64,000 nucleotides of DNA from an uncultured Lachnospiraceae bacterium (GCA_910586015.1 CAJUGJ010000016.1:1-64000), one strand, 5' to 3'; numbered from the stretch's first letter, positions 17,936-26,317 are shown. Numbers and translations are program-made. Notes: a model not told the origin generated them from the sequence alone.

Positions 17936-18769
17936 GTGTCGTATAAAATTATTGGAGATAGCTGCACTGATTTACCAAAAGAACTAAAAGAGGATATCCA
18001 TATTTCATTAATACCTCTTTCTATTCAAATTGAGGAAGAAAACATTATTGATGATGAAACATTTGATCAAAAATCTTTCTTAAAAAAGATGAAGGACAGT
18101 AAAGAGTGCCCAAAGTCTTCCTGTCCTTCTCCACAAGCCTATATAAAAGAATTTGATGGAGCAGAGGATATTTATGTGGTTACACTTTCTGCAAAATTGA
18201 GTGGTTCTTATAACAGTGCAGAATTAGCAAAAAAGCTTTATTTAGAGGAACATCCAAATCGTAATATCGAAGTAATCGATTCGAAATCAGCATCAATAGG
18301 TCAGACATTGATTGTTATGAAGATTAAAGAATTATCAGAGAAAGGGAAAAATTTTTCTGAAATTTCAGAGGCAATTCGAACATTTCGAGATAATCTTCAT
18401 ACAAAGTTTGTACTTGAAACATTAGAAACACTCCGTAAAAATGGAAGATTAAACAATATTACCGCAGTACTTTGTAGTGCTCTAAATATTAAGCCAATTA
18501 TGGGATCTGACGATGGAATGATTATTAAATTGGATCAGGCAAGAGGTGTAGAACGGGCACTGATAAAGATGGTAAAGTATGTCGAAGAAGATGTAAAAGA
18601 TGCTAAAAAGAGGATACTTGGAATTGCACATTGTAATAATTATGAACGTGCCTTATTTATCAAAGATGAGATTATGAAACGGATTCCATTTAAGAACTTT
18701 TTTATTGCTGAAACCAAAGGAATCAGCAGTCTTTATGCGAATGACGGAGGAATCATTATAGCTTATTAA
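17936..18769 (+). CDS. DegV family fatty-acid-binding protein
   Basis: DegV/FakB proteins hold a fatty acid for phosphorylation by the FakA kinase during uptake of exogenous fatty acids. The 277 residues carry the family N-terminus IIGDSCTDLPKE, the central TLSAKLSGSYNSAELA with the acyl-binding Ser, VIDSKSASIGQ, and the helix ETLETLRKNGRLN. GTG start with TGGAGG upstream. A second DegV gene follows 35 bp later, and two paralogues in tandem often differ in lipid preference. FakA is not in the window. Confidence 0.9.
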   Translation: MSYKIIGDSCTDLPKELKEDIHISLIPLSIQIEEENIIDDETFDQKSFLKKMKDSKECPKSSCPSPQAYIKEFDGAEDIYVVTLSAKLSGSYNSAELAKKLYLEEHPNRNIEVIDSKSASIGQTLIVMKIKELSEKGKNFSEISEAIRTFRDNLHTKFVLETLETLRKNGRLNNITAVLCSALNIKPIMGSDDGMIIKLDQARGVERALIKMVKYVEEDVKDAKKRILGIAHCNNYERALFIKDEIMKRIPFKNFFIAETKGISSLYANDGGIIIAY

Positions 18770-18804
18770 ACAAAAAAGCCATACGGCAGAATGGAGAATA
18801 GGTT

Positions 18805-19680
18805 ATGAAACCATTTGTGATTACTACAGAAACCAATTCCGATTTGCCGATTCATTATTTAGAAGAACATGAAATTGGAATTATACCACATTATTATGAA
18901 ATAGAAGGCGAACTCTATGGAGATGGAAAAGAGCTTTCTGTTAAAGAGTTTTATGATACAATGCGTGCAGGCAAAATGCCAACTACTATGGCAAGTAATC
19001 CAGCCGTCATTCATGATACTTTTGAATCTTATATAAAAAAGGGATTTGATATTCTGCATATTAGTTTTTCTTCTGCACTAAGTGGAGGCTACAATAATAT
19101 TTGTGTTGGTGCAAGAGATCTTATGGAAGAATATCCAGAAGCAAAAATTTTAGTTTATGATACTCTCAATGTTTCGATTGGAGAAGGTCTTGCTATTATT
19201 AAGGCAGTCAAATTAAAAGAAGAGGGAAAGACAATAGAAGAAGTTTTTGACTGGCTAAAAGAACATAGACAAGAATTTTGTGTTCGGTTTACAGTAGATG
19301 ATCTCTTTCATTTACAACGTGGAGGAAGACTCTCAAAAACAAGTGCTGTTGTAGGAACGATGATTAATATTAAGCCGATTTTAAGAGTAGATGAAAAGGG
19401 AACTTTAGTGGCAACACAAAAGACCAGGGGAAGAAAGAAATCCTTAGTTACTTTAGTCGATCTAATGTATGAAGCGATGGGACATTATAGAGATGAAAAT
19501 GATCCAATTGGAGTGGTTCATGGAGATACAAAAGAAGAAGCGGAATTTGTAGCTTCTTTGATTAGAGAAAAACTTGAAAAAAAGGATAGAGAAATTATTA
19601 TAACTCCTGTAGGACCAAGTATTGGAGCACATTCTGGTCCTGGGGCAATTGGAATTTGTTTTATGGGAGAGATACGTTAA
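18805..19680 (+). CDS. DegV family fatty-acid-binding protein, second copy
   Basis: A 291-residue paralogue of the preceding gene with the same landmarks: ITTETNSDLPIHYLEEH, ISFSSALSGGYNNI, VYDTLNVSIGEG, and FHLQRGGRLSKTSA followed by INIKPIL. These are the binding-pocket and dimer regions of DegV/FakB proteins. GGAG precedes the ATG. The two copies are well diverged, so the duplication is old and probably reflects different acyl-chain specificity (inference). Confidence 0.9.
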   Translation: MKPFVITTETNSDLPIHYLEEHEIGIIPHYYEIEGELYGDGKELSVKEFYDTMRAGKMPTTMASNPAVIHDTFESYIKKGFDILHISFSSALSGGYNNICVGARDLMEEYPEAKILVYDTLNVSIGEGLAIIKAVKLKEEGKTIEEVFDWLKEHRQEFCVRFTVDDLFHLQRGGRLSKTSAVVGTMINIKPILRVDEKGTLVATQKTRGRKKSLVTLVDLMYEAMGHYRDENDPIGVVHGDTKEEAEFVASLIREKLEKKDREIIITPVGPSIGAHSGPGAIGICFMGEIR

Positions 19681-19695
19681 ATATTTAAAATTTGG

Positions 19696-19718
19696 AGCTT
19701 TCTATGCGATAGAAAGCT
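19696..19718 (+). other. Stem-loop after the DegV pair
   Basis: AGCTTTCTAT (19696-19705) pairs with ATAGAAAGCT (19709-19718), a 10-bp stem with a 3-nt loop. A second, competing pairing (CTTTCTATGC with GCATAGAAAG further downstream) is possible. There is no U-run, so a terminator role is uncertain. Confidence 0.5.
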
Positions 19719-19775
19719 ATCTGCATAGAAAAGTTCGAAATTTAAGATATTATAAATAAAATTTTACATTCGCAC

Positions 19776-19804
19776 TTGACATTCTTGATGAAATAGTGCA
19801 TAAT
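19776..19804 (+). promoter_or_regulatory. Promoter of the tRNA-Pro/tRNA-Thr pair
   Basis: TTGACA (19776-19781), 17 bp, then CATAAT (19799-19804). A start near 19811 would put about 37 nt ahead of the first tRNA. Confidence 0.75.
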
Positions 19805-19847
19805 AATGAAACGAGTAGAAGAGGAAGTTTCGCTACATAATTCCTAT

Positions 19848-19921
19848 CGAGGCGTGGCTCAGTTTGGTAGAGCGCTGCGTTCGGGACGCAGAGGCCGCAA
19901 GTTCGAATCTTGTCGCCTCGA
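19848..19921 (+). tRNA. tRNA-Pro (anticodon CGG)
   Basis: Cloverleaf fits fully: 7-bp acceptor CGAGGCG/CGCCTCG, D-arm with TGGCTCAG and GGTAGAGC, anticodon stem CTGCG/CGCAG with loop TTCGGGA giving anticodon CGG, and T-loop GTTCGAATC. CCA is not encoded. It reads the codon CCG. Confidence 0.95.
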
Positions 19922-19941
19922 CTTTTTAATAAATTATATTT

Positions 19942-20014
19942 GCTGGAATAGCTCAGACGGTAGAGCGACGCACTCGTAATGCGTAGGTCGAGGGTTCAAG
20001 TCCCTCTTTCAGCT
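19942..20014 (+). tRNA. tRNA-Thr (anticodon CGT)
   Basis: Acceptor GCTGGAA/TTTCAGC with one G-T pair, D-arm TAGCTCAG, anticodon stem ACGCA/TGCGT with loop CTCGTAA giving anticodon CGT, and T-stem GAGGG/CCCTC around TTCAAGT. CCA is not encoded. It reads ACG and lies 20 nt after tRNA-Pro in the same transcript. Confidence 0.95.
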
Positions 20015-20032
20015 TTTCATTTGGATTATGTT

Positions 20033-20058
20033 AAAAGGAGCTTTTAGCTCCTTTTTTT
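20033..20058 (+). terminator. Rho-independent terminator of the tRNA operon
   Basis: AAAAGGAGCT (20033-20042), loop TTT, AGCTCCTTTT (20046-20055), continuing as a T-run. It closes the two-tRNA transcript just before kptA. Confidence 0.92.
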
Positions 20059-20089
20059 AAAATATTTTTTAATGAAAGGGGAAAAAAAG

Positions 20090-20629
20090 ATGGAAAAGTC
20101 AAAAGATAAGTTAAGTGTTTTTTTAAGTTTAGTACTTAGACATAAACCAGAAGCTGCGGGAATTGTTTTAGATAAAAACGGCTGGGCAAATGTAGAGGAA
20201 TTAATAGAAGGAATCAAAAAGACAGGAAGAAATATAAATAAAATCTTATTACAAGAGATTGTACGTACAGATCAAAAGGGCAGATATAGTTTTAATGAAG
20301 ATGAAACGATGATTCGAGCAAATCAGGGACATAGTGTTTTAGTAGATGTAGAGTTAAAAGAACAGATACCCCCTGATATTTTATATCATGGAACAGCAAC
20401 TAGATTTTTGAAAAGTATTCAAAAAGAAGGATTAAAGCCAATGAGCAGGTTATATGTTCATTTGTCAAAGGAAAAAGAAACTGCACAAAAAGTTGGAGAA
20501 CGACACGGAAAACCAGTAGTATTAAAGATAGATGCAAAAGCAATGTATGAGAATGGAGAAAAATTCTATCTGTCTGCTAATGGAGTATGGCTGACAAAAA
20601 GTGTAGCCCCATCTTATTTAAGTGAATAA
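20090..20629 (+). CDS. kptA: RNA 2'-phosphotransferase (Tpt1/KptA)
   Basis: NAD-dependent enzyme that moves an internal 2'-phosphate from RNA to ADP-ribose, making ADP-ribose cyclic phosphate. From the ATG at 20090 (AAAGGGG upstream) it has 179 residues, the normal length. N-terminal winged-helix motif LSLVLRHKPEAAGI carries the Arg-His pair; the ADP-ribosyltransferase half has LYHGTATRFLKSIQKEGL and LYVHLSKEKETAQKVGERHG. Bacteria lack the tRNA splicing that needs this enzyme in yeast, so its bacterial substrate is unknown; here it lies directly after two tRNA genes. Confidence 0.93.
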   Translation: MEKSKDKLSVFLSLVLRHKPEAAGIVLDKNGWANVEELIEGIKKTGRNINKILLQEIVRTDQKGRYSFNEDETMIRANQGHSVLVDVELKEQIPPDILYHGTATRFLKSIQKEGLKPMSRLYVHLSKEKETAQKVGERHGKPVVLKIDAKAMYENGEKFYLSANGVWLTKSVAPSYLSE

Positions 20630-20677
20630 GTCATCAATTTCACCAAGAAAGTATTAAAATAATATTTGGACATTGTG

Positions 20678-20706
20678 TCATAAGTCTGTCCCACCGGGCA
20701 TATAAT
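20678..20706 (+). promoter_or_regulatory. Candidate sporulation (sigma-E-type) promoter
   Basis: TCATAAG (20678-20684), 14 bp, CATATAAT (20699-20706). This resembles the Bacillus/Clostridium sigma-E consensus (KMATATT, 13-15 bp, CATACAMT). No sigma-A -35 box sits at the right distance from TATAAT here. Based on pattern only. Confidence 0.45.
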
Positions 20707-20871
20707 AACAATGTAAGAACAAAAAGAACAAAAGGCAAAGCGTGAAAAAAGGAGGGATAAAGTAAGCCAAAAACAGAACATAGCAAAAATATAGATAATA
20801 AAAAGGAGGGTAGAATTTAACCGACACTGTCAAAAACGCTGTTGCTTAGTCGTTCTCTTTTTTAGGAAAAG
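20707..20871 (+). other. Non-coding stretch with orphan ribosome-binding sites
   Basis: Two strong Shine-Dalgarno sequences, GGAGGG at 20751-20756 and AAGGAGGG at 20803-20810, are not followed by any start codon at usable distance. A GTG at 20742 would encode only seven residues. With the sigma-E-like promoter upstream and a hairpin downstream, this looks like a small transcription unit whose short genes have decayed, or a small RNA. Nothing else is recognisable between kptA and the gene at 21056. Confidence 0.4.
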
Positions 20872-20919
20872 AGGAGTTGTTGTAAAATAAATTTTTAAAT
20901 CTATTTTACAGCAGCTCCT
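20872..20919. terminator. Long hairpin, probable terminator
   Basis: AGGAGTTGTTGTAAAATA (20872-20889) pairs, with two wobble or mismatch positions, with TATTTTACAGCAGCTCCT (20902-20919). The stem resembles those at 26775-26808 and 52997-53048. A weak T-rich run follows on either side. Confidence 0.6.
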
Positions 20920-21055
20920 TATATTATGCCATTTTAGTATCTTCTATTTTATCTATTAATTTATCATGATGAATAAAATCTTCTCATTGACAAACCCAAA
21001 ATCAAACAGTATGATTGTTATAGTTTTCATTTTAATACAAGGGAGAAAGATTGTC

Positions 21056-21829
21056 ATGGAACAGTATCTAAAGGAAGTAGAAAAGAAAGCGGGCATTTTA
21101 GTCGATGCCTTGCCATATATCAGAGATTTTAATGAAAAAATAGTTGTCATTTCTTATAGTTGTAGTAATATTTTAGAATCAAGTACAGAACAAAGAGTAA
21201 TGAAAGATATTGTCCTATTAAAATCACTTGGAATGAAGCCGATAGTTGTACATAATACACGAATGGGAGCGGATAAGTTCAGAGAAAATAAACGGTTTGC
21301 AAAGCTATTAGAATTATGTGGAATAAAGGCAGTCGGAATCTGCGGAATTGATTTACAGACTTTGCATATGATGTTAAAAAATAACTATATTCCTGTTGTT
21401 ACACCAAATGATATTGACGATGAAGAAACGATTCTACATCCAGAAAATACTTCGATGAAGATTGCAGTACAAATTGGTGCAGAAAAGTTAGTTTATTTAT
21501 CAGAGATTGCAGGAATTTTAGATGTATCTGATGAAAAAAATTCATCTAAAGTTCTGCCATTAGTCACTCTTTCACAGGCAGAAACATTATATCAGGAATA
21601 TGAATTGAAAAAAGCAGGAGAAGATTTTTTAAGAAAATTAAGAAATGGAATTTTGGCTGTTAAAGAAGGAGTTCCACGTGTTCATCTTTTAGATGGAAGA
21701 ATTCCACATAGTCTTTTATTAGAGTTTTTTAGTATTGATGGTGTTGGAACTGTGATAGTAAAGGATCAGAATCATTTATATGCCCATGAAGTAGCAGTAC
21801 ATCGCTATCAGACGAAAAAGGAGGGATAA
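21056..21829 (+). CDS. Degenerate N-acetylglutamate kinase (ArgB) homologue
   Basis: A 257-residue amino-acid-kinase-fold protein, close to ArgB in length and in its second half (RVHLLDGRIPHSLLLEFFSI, VPRVHLL). The nucleotide-binding start IKYGGNAM of true NAGK reads ISYSCSNI here (about 32-39), so the catalytic Lys and Gly pair are gone. The usual GGMIPK region near the end reads LRNGILAVKEG, and the TDVPG-like loop reads LSEIAG. Phosphoryl transfer is therefore doubtful; an arginine or ligand sensor, or another reaction, is possible. It lies 2 bp before an esterase gene. GGGAGA precedes the chosen ATG. Confidence 0.7.
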   Translation: MEQYLKEVEKKAGILVDALPYIRDFNEKIVVISYSCSNILESSTEQRVMKDIVLLKSLGMKPIVVHNTRMGADKFRENKRFAKLLELCGIKAVGICGIDLQTLHMMLKNNYIPVVTPNDIDDEETILHPENTSMKIAVQIGAEKLVYLSEIAGILDVSDEKNSSKVLPLVTLSQAETLYQEYELKKAGEDFLRKLRNGILAVKEGVPRVHLLDGRIPHSLLLEFFSIDGVGTVIVKDQNHLYAHEVAVHRYQTKKEG

Positions 21830-21831
21830 AT

Positions 21832-22953
21832 ATGAAATTTACTGCAATTAAGGATGCACCAATGATACGTGTTTTAGGAAGAACAACGCAAGAAAGAGAG
21901 CCTTTAACATTATTTTGGACAGGCAGTGGATTAGAATTTGGAATTCGTGCAGAGGAACTTTGGGTAGAATTTTTATCAGATTATAGTCTTTACGAGTCTT
22001 GGATTAGTATTCAAATCAATGGTTCCTTTATCAGTCGTCAAATGCTTTCAAAGGGAATCAATAAAATCTGTATTTTTCGTGGGATGAATCCTGAAAAAAT
22101 AAAACAAGTTAGAATCATAAAAGAAACACAGGCAATGTCAGGAGATGAGGAATGTTTATTACAATTTATTGGATTTTATACTGATGGAGAACTTTTGCCT
22201 GCTTTAGAACGGACAATGAAAATCGAATGGATTGGCGATAGTATTACTTCTGGAGAAGGAGTAATTGGATCTATAGAGGAAGAAGATTGGATTCCGATGA
22301 TTTTTTCTGCTTTTCGAAATTATGCTATTATAGCATCCGATGCTTTAGATGCAGAATACCGAATTATTTCTCAAAGTGGATGGGGAGTATTATCGGGATG
22401 GGATAATAACCCTTACTGTGCTCTTCCAGATTATTATGAACAGGTTTGTGGACTGTTATCAGGAGAGAGAAATGAAGTATTAGGAGCAAAAAGAAAATAT
22501 GATTTTAGTTTATGGCAGCCAGATTTTGTAATAGTAAATTTAGGAACAAATGATAGTGTAGCATTTCATCAACCTGAGTGGAAAGAAGAAGAGACAGGAA
22601 AGACATGGAAACAAAGGATAAATTTAAAAGGTCAATTTGAACCAGAGGATATAAAACGATTTGTCCAAAAAGTGATAGAATTTTTAATAACACTTAGAAA
22701 ATGTAATGCAAAAGCAGAAATTATCTGGGCATATGGAATGATTGATAGTACTATGCTTCATCCCATTTATGAAGCAGTTGAAAAGTATCGAACCAATACA
22801 GGAGATTTAAAAGTACATTTATTAATTCTTCCAGAAATGTCAAAAGAGGGTATTGGAGCAAGAAATCATCCGGGAGAACTTTCTCATAAAAAGACTGCAA
22901 AAATTATTACAGAATATATTCAATCGCTAATAGAACGAAAAAAAATTACTTAA
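21832..22953 (+). CDS. SGNH-family esterase with N-terminal jelly-roll domain (CE2-like)
   Basis: Predicted ester hydrolase, probably a carbohydrate deacetylase. Residues about 10-125 form a beta-rich domain like the N-terminal sandwich of CE2 acetylesterases (FWTGSGLEFGIRAEELWVEF). The SGNH core starts at about 136: IEWIGDSITSGEG with the nucleophile Ser, NLGTNDSVAF with block-III Gly/Asn, and HPGELSHKK with the C-terminal His. No signal peptide is visible, so it should be cytoplasmic, unlike most secreted CE2 enzymes. AGGAGGGATAA leads into the ATG. Confidence 0.85.
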   Translation: MKFTAIKDAPMIRVLGRTTQEREPLTLFWTGSGLEFGIRAEELWVEFLSDYSLYESWISIQINGSFISRQMLSKGINKICIFRGMNPEKIKQVRIIKETQAMSGDEECLLQFIGFYTDGELLPALERTMKIEWIGDSITSGEGVIGSIEEEDWIPMIFSAFRNYAIIASDALDAEYRIISQSGWGVLSGWDNNPYCALPDYYEQVCGLLSGERNEVLGAKRKYDFSLWQPDFVIVNLGTNDSVAFHQPEWKEEETGKTWKQRINLKGQFEPEDIKRFVQKVIEFLITLRKCNAKAEIIWAYGMIDSTMLHPIYEAVEKYRTNTGDLKVHLLILPEMSKEGIGARNHPGELSHKKTAKIITEYIQSLIERKKIT

Positions 22954-22967
22954 AGGAGGAAAGAGGT

Positions 22968-23534
22968 ATGAAATGGTTAAAAAAAATTCAATATAACTCT
23001 CCTGTTGTACTTTCATTTGCAATAATTTCTTTTTTGGCATTATTATTGGGAAATCTGACAAATGGTTGGACTACTACAAATTTCTTTTGTGTATATCGTT
23101 CTTCGTTGCTTCATCCACTTACATATGTACGACTTTTTGGTCATATTTTAGGTCATGCTAATTTAGAACATTTTACAAATAATATGTTACTTATTTTACT
23201 ATTAGGGCCTATGTTAGAAGAAAAGTATGGAAGTAAAATATTACTTATTATGATTAGTTTAACTGCATTTCTAACAGGAGTGCTACATTGCTTATTCTTT
23301 TCTAATGGATTACTTGGAGCAAGTGGCATTGTTTTTATGATGATTATTTTATCCTCTATGGTAAGTTTAGGACAAGGAAGAATTCCATTAACATTAATTC
23401 TTGCAGTTGCTATTTATTTAGGACAGGAGGTAACAGGTTTAGTACAAAAAGACAATATATCTCAAATGACTCACATTTTAGGAGGAATTTGTGGAGGAAT
23501 TTATGGTTTTATCTTATCAAAAAGGAGCAAATAA
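22968..23534 (+). CDS. Rhomboid-family intramembrane serine protease
   Basis: A 188-residue protein with about six membrane segments. Catalytic marks: GHANLEHFTNNMLLI (the HxxxN motif), GLLGASGIVFM with the GxSG nucleophile Ser, and THILGGICGG with the catalytic His in the last segment. The size matches the minimal six-segment rhomboid core. AAAGGAGGAAAG upstream. The ABC ATPase that follows starts 2 bp after its stop, so they share a transcript. Targets are unknown. Confidence 0.88.
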   Translation: MKWLKKIQYNSPVVLSFAIISFLALLLGNLTNGWTTTNFFCVYRSSLLHPLTYVRLFGHILGHANLEHFTNNMLLILLLGPMLEEKYGSKILLIMISLTAFLTGVLHCLFFSNGLLGASGIVFMMIILSSMVSLGQGRIPLTLILAVAIYLGQEVTGLVQKDNISQMTHILGGICGGIYGFILSKRSK

Positions 23535-23535
23535 G

Positions 23536-24222
23536 ATGCTAGAATGTAAAAACTTAATGAAGCGATATATGAATAAGACAGCAGTAGAAGATATTAGTCT
23601 AAAAATTGAATCGGGAAAAATTTATGCTTTATTAGGGCCAAATGGAAGTGGAAAAACAACTTGGATGAAGATGGCAGCAGGATTAGTAAAACCAAGTTCA
23701 GGTACAATTTTATTTTATGGAGAAAAAATTGGGAAAAATTCTAAGAAACATATTGCCTATATGTCCACAGAACCATTTTTTTATTCTTTTATGAATATTG
23801 CTGATGTTGGAAAATATTATCAAGATTTCTTTGAAGATTTTGATCCTATAAAATATGATAATTTGTTAAACCGCATGGAATTGTCTAAGAAAGAAAAGGC
23901 AAAAGATCTTTCTTCTGGAATGGCAGCAAAACTAAAAATTGCTGTTACATTAGCTAGAAGAGCACAACTGTTTTTATTAGATGAACCACTTAATGGAATT
24001 GATATTATTGCAAGAGATCTTATTATTACAACAATTCTGGAAGTTGTAACTGAAAAAAATACAGTTATTATGTCAAGTCATTTAGTAGATGAGTTAGAAA
24101 AAATAATTCATCAAGCCATTTTTATTAAAGAAGGAAAAGTAGCTCTAAGCGGAGAGGTAGAACAGATACGAAAGGAACATGGTAAGTCAATAGTAGATCT
24201 CTATAAACAAATCTATGCTTAG
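23536..24222 (+). CDS. ABC transporter ATP-binding protein (YtrB/exporter type)
   Basis: A 228-residue ATPase with Walker A GPNGSGKTTW, signature LSSGMAAKLKIAVTLARRA, Walker B LFLLDEPLNGID and H-loop MSSHLVDEL. The signature starts LSSGM rather than LSGGQ, as seen in the BcrA/YtrB exporters. ATG at 23536 is chosen since AAAAAGGAGC precedes it; an earlier ATG at 23491 lies inside the rhomboid gene. It pairs with the membrane protein at 24253 to form a two-gene exporter of unknown cargo. Confidence 0.9.
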   Translation: MLECKNLMKRYMNKTAVEDISLKIESGKIYALLGPNGSGKTTWMKMAAGLVKPSSGTILFYGEKIGKNSKKHIAYMSTEPFFYSFMNIADVGKYYQDFFEDFDPIKYDNLLNRMELSKKEKAKDLSSGMAAKLKIAVTLARRAQLFLLDEPLNGIDIIARDLIITTILEVVTEKNTVIMSSHLVDELEKIIHQAIFIKEGKVALSGEVEQIRKEHGKSIVDLYKQIYA

Positions 24223-24252
24223 ACAGTATGATAAATACAATAAGGGGGACTT

Positions 24253-25005
24253 ATGCTAAAATTAATAAAATATGAGCTTAAAAAACAGATGTTTTCTAAA
24301 TTAATTATTTTAATTGGAATTGCTATTTTAGAAATTTATTTTTTATTTGGTGTATTAAAGGAAGATGAAAAAGTAATTGCAAAAGCGGTCAGTATTTTTA
24401 TTTTTGCCACAATCATCGCTATTTTTTATGTCGGAGTGGAGAGTATTTCTGTTTTTAATAGAGATTTAAAAACAAAACAAAGTTATATGCTCTATATGAT
24501 TCCCTATTCTACCTATTCCATTATTGGAGCAAAAATAATAGCCGCATTTTTACAGATTGTTTTTACAGGACTTTTGTTTTTAGGTGCAATTATAGTAAAC
24601 TTCATAGTGATATTTGCAAAATTTAAAGATACAAAAGAAATTTTTCGTATGTTAAAATTGTTATTTCAACAACTTTTAGAAGTAACATTAGATCTTCCAT
24701 ATCTTTTTTCTCTGTTTTTCTTTATTTTCTTTTTATGGATGATGATTGTATTATGTGGAATGTTTGCTATTTCATTAAGCACTACTTTTCTTGCGAATAA
24801 TCGATTTCGTACACCAGTCAGCATTGTGGTTTTTCTCGTTTTCCTTCGTTTGATTAATTTTCTGTCAAACGTGCTACTTCTATCAGGGGCATCTCAATGG
24901 AAAGATTGGGTTCAGCTTTTAGTTACAGGAATATATCTTGGAGTGGCATCTATATTGTTATATATTGGAACATCTTGGATGCTAGACAAAAAAGTCAGTG
25001 TGTAA
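24253..25005 (+). CDS. ABC transporter membrane subunit (ABC-2 type)
   Basis: A 250-residue protein with six hydrophobic segments (about 16-34, 44-64, 93-122, 155-182, 190-212, 221-243). It begins LKLIKYELKKQMFSK, the amphipathic start common to ABC-2 permeases. AAGGGGGAC precedes the ATG. It is the obvious partner of the ATPase directly upstream. No substrate clue. A strong bidirectional terminator separates it from convergent aroC. Confidence 0.82.
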   Translation: MLKLIKYELKKQMFSKLIILIGIAILEIYFLFGVLKEDEKVIAKAVSIFIFATIIAIFYVGVESISVFNRDLKTKQSYMLYMIPYSTYSIIGAKIIAAFLQIVFTGLLFLGAIIVNFIVIFAKFKDTKEIFRMLKLLFQQLLEVTLDLPYLFSLFFFIFFLWMMIVLCGMFAISLSTTFLANNRFRTPVSIVVFLVFLRLINFLSNVLLLSGASQWKDWVQLLVTGIYLGVASILLYIGTSWMLDKKVSV

Positions 25006-25010
25006 ATAAT

Positions 25011-25062
25011 CAGATAAGGCATGAAATTCTATATCAATGATAGGGATTTCATGCCTTATCTG
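25011..25062. terminator. Bidirectional terminator between convergent genes
   Basis: CAGATAAGGCATGAAAT (25011-25027) pairs perfectly over 17 bp with ATTTCATGCCTTATCTG (25046-25062), 18-nt loop. It sits between the ABC permease (plus) and aroC (minus). Confidence 0.75.
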
Positions 25063-25087
25063 GTATTATTGATTGTATTGGTTATAA

Positions 25088-26200
25088 TTATATAGAACGT
25101 ATTTTTTTAAAAAAAGCCTGAATGTGATCTAATCTTGCAGTCATAGAGGAAAGTAACAAATCAAGAATAGTGATTGCAGCCATACTTTCTACGACTACAA
25201 CAGCACGCGGAACAATTACAGGATCATGTCTGCCATGAACTTGTATTGTAGTTGGTTGTCCTGTTGTAGTCACCGTTTTTTGTTCTTTTGCAATAGAAGG
25301 GGTTGGCTTTATAACAGCTCGAAAGATAATTTCAGAGCCATCACTAATCCCTCCTAAAATTCCCCCTGCATGATTAGAATATTTTTGAATTTTACCATTT
25401 GAATACATAAAACTATCATTCATTTCAGAGCCTAGATGTTCAGAGAATGCGAAGCCTTCTCCAAATTCAATTCCCTTTACTGCACCAATTGACATAATTG
25501 CTTTTGCAAGAGAGGCATCTAGTTTTTGAAATACAGGATCTCCAATTCCAGAAGGAAGTCCATGAATGATACATTCAATAATACCACCTACAGAATTTTG
25601 TTCTTGTAGAACGGAAGATAAATATTCTTCTGCCTGTGCAGAGGCAGTAAGATCAGGCATAAACAGAGGACTAGAGAGTATGTTTTCTTTTTTACATCTG
25701 GAATAATCTACAGCAATAGAACCAATTTTTTTAGTATAAGCACACACTTCTACTCCTAATGTTTTTAATATTTCACAAGCAACTGCACCAGCCGCAACTC
25801 TTGCAGCTGTTTCTCTTCCAGAAGATCTTCCACCTCCTCTATAGTCACGAAATCCATATTTTTGATCATAAGTAAAATCAGCATGTCCCGGTCGATAATA
25901 GTTCGAAAGTTCAGAATAGTCCTGAGAACGTTGAGATTCATTTTGAATCATCAAAGAAATAGGAGTTCCTGTTGTTTTTCCTTCAAAAATACCTGAGAGA
26001 ATCTGAATTGTATCAGACTCTTTCCGTGGAGTAGAATACTTTGTCTGTCCGGGTTTTCTACGATCAAGATAAGCTTGGATTATGGAAGTATCTAAAGATA
26101 ATCCGGCTGGACAACCATCTATAACTACTCCAATTCCTGTTCCATGTGATTCCCCCCAAGTGGAAATTGAAAAGATTGTTCCTAAAGTAGAACCTGCCAT
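25088..26200 (-). CDS. aroC: Chorismate synthase
   Basis: Last common step of aromatic synthesis: converts 5-enolpyruvylshikimate 3-phosphate to chorismate using reduced FMN. At 370 residues it has the usual size. Family signatures: STWGESHGTGIGVVIDGCPAG near the start, RPGHADFTYDQKYGFRDYRG, GRSSGRETAARVAAGAVA, and the C-terminal RHDPVIVPRAVVVVE. It stands alone on the minus strand with no other shikimate genes near. Confidence 0.97.
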   Translation of the reverse strand: MAGSTLGTIFSISTWGESHGTGIGVVIDGCPAGLSLDTSIIQAYLDRRKPGQTKYSTPRKESDTIQILSGIFEGKTTGTPISLMIQNESQRSQDYSELSNYYRPGHADFTYDQKYGFRDYRGGGRSSGRETAARVAAGAVACEILKTLGVEVCAYTKKIGSIAVDYSRCKKENILSSPLFMPDLTASAQAEEYLSSVLQEQNSVGGIIECIIHGLPSGIGDPVFQKLDASLAKAIMSIGAVKGIEFGEGFAFSEHLGSEMNDSFMYSNGKIQKYSNHAGGILGGISDGSEIIFRAVIKPTPSIAKEQKTVTTTGQPTTIQVHGRHDPVIVPRAVVVVESMAAITILDLLLSSMTARLDHIQAFFKKIRSI

Positions 26201-26280
26201 ATGAGATACCTCTTTCTTCTTTAATTTATACGATTTAGTATATCGAAAAGTTGAAGAGGTTGCAAGAACTTCTATATAAA

Positions 26281-26317
26281 TTTAAAAGTAGGTGTTCGAA
26301 TAACTTCGAACACCTAC
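26281..26317 (-). terminator. Terminator of the Gly/Cys-rich gene (minus strand)
   Basis: GTAGGTGTTCGAA (26288-26300) and TTCGAACACCTAC (26305-26317) form a perfect 13-bp stem with a 4-nt loop. Read on the minus strand it is followed by a T-rich tract (complement of 26281-26287). Confidence 0.82.

Noticed and set aside
20966..21055. Extended N-terminus for the ArgB-like protein
   Set aside because: The extra 30 residues have no ribosome site and no match to the family; AAGGGAGA supports the ATG at 21056.
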